Below are positions 1 through 6,901 of a DNA stretch of 35,228 bases, one piece after another. The stretch's first letter is position 1; the number at the start of each line of letters is the position of its first letter. The notes beneath the pieces were generated by a model, which saw only the letters and a program-made list of their open reading frames with translations, was not told where the DNA came from and ran no database searches. This stretch comes from CAZLFA01 sp964558665 (lineage in GTDB: Bacteria; Desulfobacterota; Syntrophia; Syntrophales; PHBD01): contig CAZLFA010000045.1 of NCBI GenBank assembly GCA_964558665.1, positions 1-35,228 on the forward strand. Reading direction: 5' to 3'. The translations under genes were made by a program, and so were the position numbers.

Positions 1-71
1 GCATTTCAGGCATGTTTTTAAAATCTTGTTTAATGATTCTTTAAAACCGGTTGAATGAAATGAATGAAAGA

Positions 72-770
72 TCAGCGGAGGAATGAATCATCAAAAGGAT
101 ATTTCTCGTAGTCGCTTTTTGCCTGATTCAAGAGGACGGTGAAAAGATTCGGATCGGTTATCCGGTAATGCCTGGCTCCGGAACGCCGGTAATCGGGATT
201 ATCAAAACCTTGCAGCATCCTGGGAAGGGCGCTCAGGCCATTGGAAAAACGAATCTCGAAGCGGATGCCCTGCAGAGAAACGTCTTTGATCATTTTTTCC
301 AAAGATTCATAGATGTGGAGCAGCGCTTCATCGTTCACTGCATAAATGGCAAGCACCCTGCCCTTTTCCGGCCTGTTGTAGACCCCACCCAGCTTTCCAT
401 AAAAACCGTGAGACGGATGCTTTTGAGAATCCGCATAATGCCGGATGTATAAAGACATCAGCCGGTAAAGGCCGAGCAGAGGAGAAACAGGTTCTTCTCC
501 GTCGGGAAATGCAGTTACGACAACCTTGTTGTGCTGGGAAATAACCTCGGCAGTAAGATGATAGTTGCTTTCTATGACAAGTGACTGAAGCCGGTTCACG
601 TCGTAAAGGACTTTGTGCGCATCGACATCCTTCGGGAAAAAAGTTACATACGACCATCCGCTCTCGTTTCCGATCGGACCGTCATATCGTTCATTATCGT
701 CTATCAGTTGTTTAAGATCATGATGCGCCTTGTTCCAGTTTATCAGAAGTCTGCGTTTCTTTGCCTTCAC
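72..770 (-). CDS. Uncharacterised 232-residue protein
   Basis: I do not recognise this family. The protein is soluble-looking, with no signal peptide or membrane segment. The N-terminus is basic (MKAKKRR), the middle is rich in aromatic residues and His (YIRHYADSQKHPSHGFYGKLGG, residues around 108-130), and the C-terminal part has alternating charged and hydrophobic stretches. The start is a GTG at 770. An AGGAGG lies upstream on the minus strand but 14 nt away, which is long, so the true start is not certain; no ATG fits better. A sigma-70-like promoter sits about 100 bp upstream. The gene is divergent from the ModF-like ABC gene and nothing links the two functionally. Codon use resembles its neighbours, so it is probably a real gene. 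No function is proposed. Confidence 0.7.
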   Translation of the reverse strand: MKAKKRRLLINWNKAHHDLKQLIDDNERYDGPIGNESGWSYVTFFPKDVDAHKVLYDVNRLQSLVIESNYHLTAEVISQHNKVVVTAFPDGEEPVSPLLGLYRLMSLYIRHYADSQKHPSHGFYGKLGGVYNRPEKGRVLAIYAVNDEALLHIYESLEKMIKDVSLQGIRFEIRFSNGLSALPRMLQGFDNPDYRRSGARHYRITDPNLFTVLLNQAKSDYEKYPFDDSFLR

Positions 771-867
771 TCTTCTTTCGATGACCTCCTAAAATATGCT
801 TTCACAAGGTTGGCGGGCAGCCGGAAAAGTGGGATTATTTCTGTTATTCAACATACGTCGTATATAT

Positions 868-895
868 ATTTTACATGTATCATCCTGAATTTCAA
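868..895 (-). promoter_or_regulatory. Putative sigma-70 promoter for the 72-770 gene
   Basis: On the minus strand a TTGAAA (895-890) is followed after 16 nt by TAAAAT (873-868). This would give a 5' leader of about 90 nt before the GTG at 770. It was called by motif inspection only. Confidence 0.35.
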
Positions 896-920
896 CCGAA
901 AAGATAAGCAAAAGATTTCA

Positions 921-949
921 TTGACTTGGAATGATGTTGCCAATATATT
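921..949 (+). promoter_or_regulatory. Putative sigma-70 promoter for the modF-like gene
   Basis: TTGACT (921-926) and TATATT (944-949) are separated by exactly 17 nt. The element lies 35 bp upstream of the ATG at 984. A TCGTATATATA stretch at 858-868 faintly recalls half of a ModE operator but has no second half, so molybdate control is not supported. Confidence 0.45.
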
Positions 950-983
950 CGCATCCTGAATTCAGGGAAGAAAACCGGCAGGA

Positions 984-2546
984 ATGAATAAAATCACCTC
1001 TCATCAATCAATGTCAAACGAGGACTCAGGCAAGCCGCTGATAACAATTAATGATATCACGATTCGCCTGCGTGACAGATTTCTGTTTGCCGGCACTTCC
1101 TGGGAAATAAATTCAGGCCGGCATTGGGCCATCCTCGGGGCGAACGGAGCCGGCAAATCTACGCTGGTCAGAGTGCTTACAGGAGCTGTTCCCCATGTCC
1201 GGGGCAGTGTTGTTTATCACTTTCCTCAGAATCCCGGCGAAGCTGTCGGTTATGTCTCATCGGAGCTTCAGGAGGGTTTGATAGCGGCGGAAGAGCATCG
1301 GGACATGTCGCGGTCTTTTGCACGCAATACGGAAGACATCAGAAAAGCGGGATCGGTCATTATCGACGGCGCTACGGAAGGACGCAAAGTGCTTTCTGAA
1401 CTGGACAGAATCGCCGGTATCCTGGGAATATCTCATCTGCTTGATCGCGGCATGCGGTATCTTTCCTCCGGCGAAATGAGAAAAGTGGTGATCGCCAGGG
1501 CTTTGATAAAATCTCTCCGCATTCTCATCCTTGACGAGCCGTTTGCCGGAATCGACAGGAAGTCGCGGGATAAACTCGTCGAGGCGATAGGCATAATGAT
1601 GCAAAGAGGACTGCAGGTAGTGCAGGTCGCTCATCGGGTGCAGGAGATCATGCCCCTCATTTCGGACATACTCCTTGTGAAGGAAGGCCGGGTGCTCCTG
1701 CAGGGAAGGCGCGCCGATGTCCTGACCCGGGAAAATCTGGAACAGCTCTACGGAGTAAAGAAGTTCAAAGGAGCAGCGGCGTACGTCAGAAAGAAAGAGG
1801 GTGTTTCCGGGAAGAGCTCCCGACGGCAGGAAAAGCTGGTGGAAATGAAGAATGTGACCGTGAAGTATGGCGACGTGACGGTTCTGAACAGCCTTACCTG
1901 GCAGATGAGGCGCGGAGAAAACTGGGCCGTTGCCGGTCCCAACGGCTCCGGCAAGACCACTTTTCTGAGTCTGATTTCCGGCGACAACCCGCAGGCCTAT
2001 GCAAATGAGATATACCTGTTCGGCAGAAGGCGTGGATCAGGTGAGAGCATTTGGGAAATAAAATCGCGCATTGGCGCCGTATCTTCGGAGCTTCAAACAG
2101 CCTACAGAAAAGAAATAACGGCATATGATGTTGTGGCTTCGGGGCTTTTCGATTCCGTCGGTCTTTACCGGAATCTTGGCGCATCGCAGAAGCGTCAGAT
2201 TGACAGGTGGATCGAAATCCTGGGAATTTCGGACATTGCCGGCAGGATATTCAACCGGCTTTCTTTCGGCGAAAGAAGAATGGTCCTGCTGGCGCGCTCC
2301 ATGGTTAAATCTCCCGAAATCCTGATACTTGACGAACCATGCCAGGGTCTGGACAGAGAAAACCGCATGCTTCTGATGAAGCTGATCGAAGCGATCGGCA
2401 GCAGGACGGATACAAGTCTCCTGTATGTAACACACTACCAGGAAGAAATTCCTGCATGCACCGATTACATTCTAAGCCTGCATGCGTCTGAAGCCAAAGG
2501 CTACTCCATCAGCAGATATTCAGCCGCAGATTCCCGTCACTCATAA
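984..2546 (+). CDS. modF: ModF-type ABC protein with two ATP-binding domains
   Basis: This is a 520-residue protein made of two fused ABC ATPase domains with no membrane segment. Domain 1 has a Walker A at residues 52-60 (GANGAGKST), the signature LSSGEMRK at 160-167 and a Walker B ending ILILDEP at 179-185. Domain 2 has GPNGSGKT at 318-325, the signature LSFGERR at 426-432 and ILILDEP at 446-452. The stretch LFGRRRGSGE followed by IWEIK (345-360) matches my recollection of E. coli ModF (490 aa), which separates it from ABC-F ribosome factors and ordinary importers. ModF family members are associated with molybdate uptake but their exact role is unclear. No modABC genes lie nearby, so the partner permease, if any, is elsewhere. 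AGGA directly precedes the ATG and a better-spaced AGGGAAGA lies 12 nt away. The 3' end overlaps the convergent acyl-CoA dehydrogenase by 10 bp. Confidence 0.85.
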   Translation: MNKITSHQSMSNEDSGKPLITINDITIRLRDRFLFAGTSWEINSGRHWAILGANGAGKSTLVRVLTGAVPHVRGSVVYHFPQNPGEAVGYVSSELQEGLIAAEEHRDMSRSFARNTEDIRKAGSVIIDGATEGRKVLSELDRIAGILGISHLLDRGMRYLSSGEMRKVVIARALIKSLRILILDEPFAGIDRKSRDKLVEAIGIMMQRGLQVVQVAHRVQEIMPLISDILLVKEGRVLLQGRRADVLTRENLEQLYGVKKFKGAAAYVRKKEGVSGKSSRRQEKLVEMKNVTVKYGDVTVLNSLTWQMRRGENWAVAGPNGSGKTTFLSLISGDNPQAYANEIYLFGRRRGSGESIWEIKSRIGAVSSELQTAYRKEITAYDVVASGLFDSVGLYRNLGASQKRQIDRWIEILGISDIAGRIFNRLSFGERRMVLLARSMVKSPEILILDEPCQGLDRENRMLLMKLIEAIGSRTDTSLLYVTHYQEEIPACTDYILSLHASEAKGYSISRYSAADSRHS

Positions 2547-3787
2547 ATCTTTTCGTCTTCGGCGAACGCCTCTTCCGCATCCGCCTCGAAGTCCCTTGTC
2601 AGGGCGGCGGCACGACCCTTTTTGTACTCCCTGTACCATTCGTGCGCCACAATCATGGACATGACCTCGCTCGTGCCCGTCCAGATAGTGGCCAGGCGGA
2701 TATCGCGATAGATCCGCTCCAGAGGAAAGACGTTCGTGTATCCGATCCCGCCTGCAACCTGCATGGAGTTGTGGACGATCTTCTGGCAGGCCTCGGTGAT
2801 GAACTTCTTGGATTCGGAGATCATCCGCCGCGTCCTGTCTGTGTTCACTCCTGCATCAATAGCCCTGCATGTCGTGTATCCCATCGAGCGCGCCGCATCC
2901 AGCAATGTGACGGCCTCCGATATCTGGAAGCTTACCCCCTGGAAATTGTTGATCACGACACCGAAGGCCTTGCGCCTGGTTGTGTAGTGCGTGGCGACTT
3001 CCAGCGCCGCGCGGGCCGAACCGATGGTCATGATGGCCGTTCCCAGCCGTTCAGGGATCATCATCGTATTGAAAACATCGTAAGCCCCGTTGACGTGGCC
3101 GAGAACATTCTTAGTTGGCACCTTTACATCCTTGAAAACAAGGCGGGCTGTGCCTCCGCCGCGGCATCCCATGAGGTTGTAGAGGTATTTCGTCTCCACG
3201 CCGGGACCGCGGTCGACTATAAAGGCCGTAATCGATTCCTGCGGTTTGGCTGACGGATCGAAATTCGTCCTGGCATAGACCAGGAAATAGTCTGCGCCTT
3301 CCCCGCCGACAATGAAGCGCTTCTGTCCATTGAGAAGAAAATAGTCTCCCATGTCTTCCGCCTTCGTTGTGGCTCCGAAGAAGTCGGAACCGCCACGCGG
3401 TTCGGTCAGGCATTCGGCGGCAAAGATGTCGCCCCGCAGCAGCGGCTTTACGTATTTTTCTTTCTGTTCGTCTGTTCCATGCTTGATGATGGCATCGCAC
3501 ACCAGTTCCGCGCCGACGCCGAAGACGCACGCCAGCTCATAGCCGATGGTGCCTATTTCCTCCATGACCATTCCCGTGGAAACCCAGTCCATGCCGCGTC
3601 CGCCCCATTCCTTCGGATAGCGGCATCCCATGAGGTTGCGGCGCCCGGCCTCGCTGAGAAACTCTTTGGGAAACCTGATCACGTCCTTGTCCATATCGAG
3701 GACCAGTTGGCGCGGCACCCATTTGATGAAATCCCGGGCTTCATCCCGGAGTTTGAGCTGCTCTTTTGTCAATAGAAAATCAAACAT
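2537..3787 (-). CDS. Acyl-CoA dehydrogenase
   Basis: This is a 416-residue FAD enzyme of the acyl-CoA dehydrogenase family, which introduces a 2,3 double bond into an acyl-CoA and passes electrons to electron-transfer flavoprotein. The N-terminal helical domain is about residues 5-120. The middle beta domain carries the flavin motif CLTEPRGGSD (126-135). The C-terminal helical domain holds the QVAGGIGYTN motif (343-352). The usual YEGT catalytic-glutamate motif is replaced by WTGT (369-372). The base is more likely Glu246 in PERL, the place used by isovaleryl-CoA and long-chain enzymes. A good ribosome site (AAGGAG, 8 nt away) supports the ATG at 3787. The gene is divergent from a TetR regulator across a shared dyad-symmetric promoter region. 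That regulator probably represses it until an acyl-CoA or fatty acid is present. Substrate chain length cannot be read from the sequence. Confidence 0.93.
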   Translation of the reverse strand: MFDFLLTKEQLKLRDEARDFIKWVPRQLVLDMDKDVIRFPKEFLSEAGRRNLMGCRYPKEWGGRGMDWVSTGMVMEEIGTIGYELACVFGVGAELVCDAIIKHGTDEQKEKYVKPLLRGDIFAAECLTEPRGGSDFFGATTKAEDMGDYFLLNGQKRFIVGGEGADYFLVYARTNFDPSAKPQESITAFIVDRGPGVETKYLYNLMGCRGGGTARLVFKDVKVPTKNVLGHVNGAYDVFNTMMIPERLGTAIMTIGSARAALEVATHYTTRRKAFGVVINNFQGVSFQISEAVTLLDAARSMGYTTCRAIDAGVNTDRTRRMISESKKFITEACQKIVHNSMQVAGGIGYTNVFPLERIYRDIRLATIWTGTSEVMSMIVAHEWYREYKKGRAAALTRDFEADAEEAFAEDEKIYE

Positions 3788-3890
3788 AATATTTCTCCTT
3801 GTAATTTTTGTTTCAATTAAACCGGGCGCGCAGCCCCTTTTGCAGAACCTTTATTGATTTGCATGAATACATTTCTCCGGAAAATAGTTG

Positions 3891-3942
3891 TTGACATGAA
3901 TAACCGATGGTTATAATATAAACCGATGGTTACATATGTCAA
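3891..3942. promoter_or_regulatory. Face-to-face divergent promoters with paired TetR-type operators
   Basis: Plus strand: TTGACA (3891-3896) with TATAAT (3912-3917), spacer 15 nt. Minus strand: TTGACA (3942-3937) with TATATT (3920-3915), spacer 16 nt. Each spacer contains AACCGATGGTT. Site 1 is the 15-bp palindrome ATAACC-GAT-GGTTAT (3900-3914). Site 2 is the 11-bp core at 3921-3931. The two centres are 19 bp apart and the whole segment is nearly dyad-symmetric about 3916.5. A dimeric repressor on both sites would block both promoters. The downstream TetR protein is the obvious candidate. Confidence 0.7.
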
Positions 3943-3996
3943 GTTTTTTCATGCCGGCTTCGTAAGTTCTGTGATATAATTAAATAAAGAGAGAAT

Positions 3997-4608
3997 ATGA
4001 AAGCGAAAAAGACGTTTACCGATCTCAGGAACGGAGAAAAGAAAGCGCGCCAGGAAATCATCATCGACGCCGCCGAGCGCGTGTTTGCCGTTAAGCCCTT
4101 CAGCAAAGTAAGCATTCGGGACATTGCCAGGGAGGCGGGCATCTCTCATGCATCAATATACAGGTATTTTCCCGACCAGCAGTCCCTGTTCGTCGATGCG
4201 TTTCTGCACGGCGCCGAAGAAATAAGTTTTTTCCTTGCGGATATCATCAAGGGCAGCGATAAGGGAGACATTGAAAAAGTCTGCAAGGCATACATTTCCT
4301 ATCTGATAAGGAATGAACAGTACTTCCGGATGATGACCCATTTCATGCTTGACGGATCACTGTCAGAGGAGATGACAGAAAAACTGAACGCAGCGGAGCG
4401 CAGCATATTCGACCAGTTCGACGCCATGTTCCGCAAGATGAAATCAGCGGAACCGGTGCGTCCCTTGTCGCATGCCTTTTTTGCCGCCCTCAACGGCGTT
4501 CTTATCACTTTCAGAAACTATCCGGGAAGAAGCAAGGAGTCGGTCCACAGGCACATGATGAAAATATCCAAAGTGATTGCCGGAAAATTCAGCTCAGCGG
4601 CAGCATGA
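3997..4608 (+). CDS. TetR/AcrR-family transcriptional regulator
   Basis: This is a 203-residue regulator with a typical TetR layout. The N-terminal helix-turn-helix covers about residues 22-68 (VSIRDIAREAGIS followed by ASIYRYFPDQQSLF). A helical ligand-binding and dimerisation region makes up the rest. Length is normal for the family. The ATG at 3997 follows a weak purine-rich ribosome site (AGAGAGA). The gene is divergent from the acyl-CoA dehydrogenase, and the shared promoter region carries two copies of a palindrome overlapping both promoters. Autoregulation together with control of the dehydrogenase is therefore likely. By analogy with fatty-acid-responsive TetR proteins of the FadR/PsrA kind, the inducer may be an acyl-CoA, but the ligand domain is not diagnostic. 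Confidence 0.9.
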   Translation: MKAKKTFTDLRNGEKKARQEIIIDAAERVFAVKPFSKVSIRDIAREAGISHASIYRYFPDQQSLFVDAFLHGAEEISFFLADIIKGSDKGDIEKVCKAYISYLIRNEQYFRMMTHFMLDGSLSEEMTEKLNAAERSIFDQFDAMFRKMKSAEPVRPLSHAFFAALNGVLITFRNYPGRSKESVHRHMMKISKVIAGKFSSAAA

Positions 4609-4753
4609 GAGAAACGCCGGGCCGGCCTCTTCATTATCGGCCAGGGGTAAAATATCCGCTTCATATGCTGCCGGTTAAACCTTATTTTGTGTTGGCTCTT
4701 CCGACTGTCAGGTATTTTTTACAACACCCATCAAATCACAGGGAGGTTCAACT

Positions 4754-6769
4754 ATGTGGAAAAAATCTTTTGTTCCATTGCTTGTCATCGGGATAAGTTT
4801 TGCTCTATTCGCGGCGGCCGAAACCCGGGCTGAGGAAAAGAAGTCTCATTCTGATTATAAGAACGCCATAACCACCGCCCGCGAAATGATCTGGAAAGCG
4901 ATAACTTCGGGACAGGGCAGCGGCGCGACAATTGCGATCATGGATCAGGGAAAGATCGTCTATTCGGAGGGTATTGGCGCTGCAAACCGGTCGACAAACA
5001 GGCCGGTCGACAGGAATACGCGGTTCAACATCGGCTCCTCAAGCAAGATGTTTGCCGCCGTTGCCGTTCTGCTGCTGGTCGATGACGGGAAGGTTGCTCT
5101 GGACGAAAGCGTAGTAAAGTATATTCCCGAGTTCAGGATGAAGGACGAACGTTATAAAAAAATCACCGTCCGCATGCTCTTCAACCATTCTTCCGGCCTT
5201 CCGGGATCATCTTTTTATTTTGGCTTTAAGCCCGACACGCACGCGCATAAAATCCTGCTGGATACCCTGAAGGGCGCCCATCTCAAGCATGATCCCGGCG
5301 CCATGTCGATTTACTGCAACGACGGTTTCACCCTGGCGGAAATGATCGTGGAAAGGATGACCGGCAAAAAGTATATAGATTTTCTGACCGAACGGGTCTT
5401 TATCCCTCTGGAAATGAAGAACTCATCGGCCAGCGTGGGTGAAATAAGCGAGGCGAATGTGGCCGAATATTATGATCCCAAAACAGGCAGGAAGTACCCC
5501 CGTCAGGCTGTCCATGTCCTGGGAGCAGGCGGACTGGCTTCTACCGCCGAAGATCTGTGCCGTTTCGGCGACAGTTTTTCATTCAAGGGTAAACGGATAC
5601 TTTCCGATGCGTCCCTGAGAGAGATTCTCAAGGCGCAGCCGACCCCTTTTTCCAATAAGCTGAGAGACAGGCAGCTGTTCAGCCAGTTCGGCTGGGAATA
5701 CTCAAGCCTTCCCGATTATGAAAAGAAAGGCATTCAGGTACTGGGCAAGGGCGGCAACACTCAATTCTATAATGCCAACTTGCAGATCATTCCTGCGGAG
5801 AGGATCGCCATCGGCTTTGTAATAACCGGACAGGCGGGTGGCGAGGCGGTGACGCGTCCCATTCTCGATGCGCTCATGAAGGACAGGGGGCTGATGGAAG
5901 AAAAGGCGAAAACGGTAAAAAAACCCGTTGCCCCCCAGCCCATTCCCCCTGACATGCTGAAGTATGCAGGGTACTATATTGACGGGAATGGCGCGGTAAA
6001 GGTTGCCTTCGACAAAGGACGGAAAGCCCTTACCATCTCTCAGGTGATTGCGAAAATACCCGGCACCGATAAGCCGGGACCGTCTAAAAACTATGTTTAC
6101 AATGATGGTTACTTCTATGATGGCCAGGAGGGCATCAAGTATTATTTCACCACCGTTGACGGCATCGACTTTTTCGTTTCACATGGGAAACCCCAACCTT
6201 TCGAGATAGATATGATTCTTTATCAAAAAATTAGGGTGATCAGAAAGCCGGTACAGCTCAGAGAGAACATCAATGGAACTGTCTGGCTCCTGAGAAACGC
6301 ACCGCCCTACATGCATCCACTTATGACGGCGGCCTCTTCCTATGTTTACGAAGAATTGCCCGGATATGTGGACTTCGACGGAATTAAAAAGATAGAAACA
6401 GACAATTTCGCGTCTATTGCGGCAACGACATTCCGCGATCAGACCGAGCTTTTGCTTTTTTCCAGCAAAGGCAAAACGTGGGCTAAGTCCGGCTTTTTTC
6501 TGTTTTCAAAAGCAGACGACATTCCCGGGGTCAAGAGCGGTTCAACCGGCGTCAAAATCGGTAGCGACAATTATAATGAATGGCTGAAACTTGAAAAGGG
6601 TGCGGTGTTGAGTTTCGAGAAGCCGGAGAACGGCAGGATTACTGTTTCAAACAGGGATGCGGTACTTTTTGACAGCGCAGTTGACACGGGTGAAATCTAC
6701 GCTCCTGCGGGAAGCTACGTGTTCTGTGCCGGAACTAAGGGTGATATATTCAGGATCCACGCTAAATAA
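4754..6769 (+). CDS. Exported serine hydrolase of the beta-lactamase/esterase fold
   Basis: This is a 671-residue protein with an N-terminal signal peptide (MWKK, a hydrophobic core at residues 5-22, then a likely cleavage site near AETRAEE), so it probably acts in the periplasm. Residues about 40-385 form a penicillin-binding/class C beta-lactamase-like domain. It has an SxxK motif at Ser95-Lys98 (SSSK), a YxN motif at 187-189 (YCN) and a Gly-rich third strand (GKGGNTQFY, around 335-343). The family includes peptidases, esterases and a few beta-lactamases, so substrate is open and an antibiotic role should not be assumed. The C-terminal 280 residues are beta-rich and unrecognised. The start has a clean GGGAGG ribosome site 7 nt upstream. 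The gene stands alone, 145 bp after tetR, and is convergent with the kinase gene beyond the structured repeat. Confidence 0.88.
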   Translation: MWKKSFVPLLVIGISFALFAAAETRAEEKKSHSDYKNAITTAREMIWKAITSGQGSGATIAIMDQGKIVYSEGIGAANRSTNRPVDRNTRFNIGSSSKMFAAVAVLLLVDDGKVALDESVVKYIPEFRMKDERYKKITVRMLFNHSSGLPGSSFYFGFKPDTHAHKILLDTLKGAHLKHDPGAMSIYCNDGFTLAEMIVERMTGKKYIDFLTERVFIPLEMKNSSASVGEISEANVAEYYDPKTGRKYPRQAVHVLGAGGLASTAEDLCRFGDSFSFKGKRILSDASLREILKAQPTPFSNKLRDRQLFSQFGWEYSSLPDYEKKGIQVLGKGGNTQFYNANLQIIPAERIAIGFVITGQAGGEAVTRPILDALMKDRGLMEEKAKTVKKPVAPQPIPPDMLKYAGYYIDGNGAVKVAFDKGRKALTISQVIAKIPGTDKPGPSKNYVYNDGYFYDGQEGIKYYFTTVDGIDFFVSHGKPQPFEIDMILYQKIRVIRKPVQLRENINGTVWLLRNAPPYMHPLMTAASSYVYEELPGYVDFDGIKKIETDNFASIAATTFRDQTELLLFSSKGKTWAKSGFFLFSKADDIPGVKSGSTGVKIGSDNYNEWLKLEKGAVLSFEKPENGRITVSNRDAVLFDSAVDTGEIYAPAGSYVFCAGTKGDIFRIHAK

Positions 6770-6774
6770 CCGAG

Positions 6775-6901
6775 ATTATTACTCCGGCAATTAAACACAC
6801 AAATTGTCATGCCGGACTTGATCCGGCATCCATTTGTTTTGCTGGATTCCCGATTTCTCGGGAATGACAGGAGTTATATAATCATTTGCCGGACTAATAA
6901 T
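6775..6901. repeat. 127-bp MITE/REP-like inverted-repeat element
   Basis: The outer arms are 6775-6790 and 6886-6901 (ATTATTA-C-TCCGGCAA against its complement), 15 of 16 bp paired. Inside them a second boundary pair, TGTCAT (6805-6810) and ATGACA (6864-6869), encloses two perfect hairpins. One is ATGCCGGA/TCCGGCAT (6809-6829); the other is ATTCCCGA/TCGGGAAT (6846-6865). The TCATGCCGGAC...GGAATGACA type of unit resembles REP/dRS3-like repeats dispersed in many proteobacterial genomes. It lies between two convergent genes and could end transcription from both sides. The right arm supplies the stop codon of the kinase gene. Confidence 0.7.

Noticed and set aside
858..873. ModE-like operator half-site upstream of the modF-like gene
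   Set aside because: Only one AT-rich half resembles the consensus and no partner half is present.
4605..4796. 63-codon plus frame between tetR and the serine hydrolase
   Set aside because: It has no ribosome site, overlaps the well-supported hydrolase start, and its composition is not protein-like.
4754..6769. Serine hydrolase as an antibiotic-resistance beta-lactamase
   Set aside because: SxxK and YxN are shared by peptidases and esterases. The large extra C-terminal domain and metabolic context do not support a resistance role.
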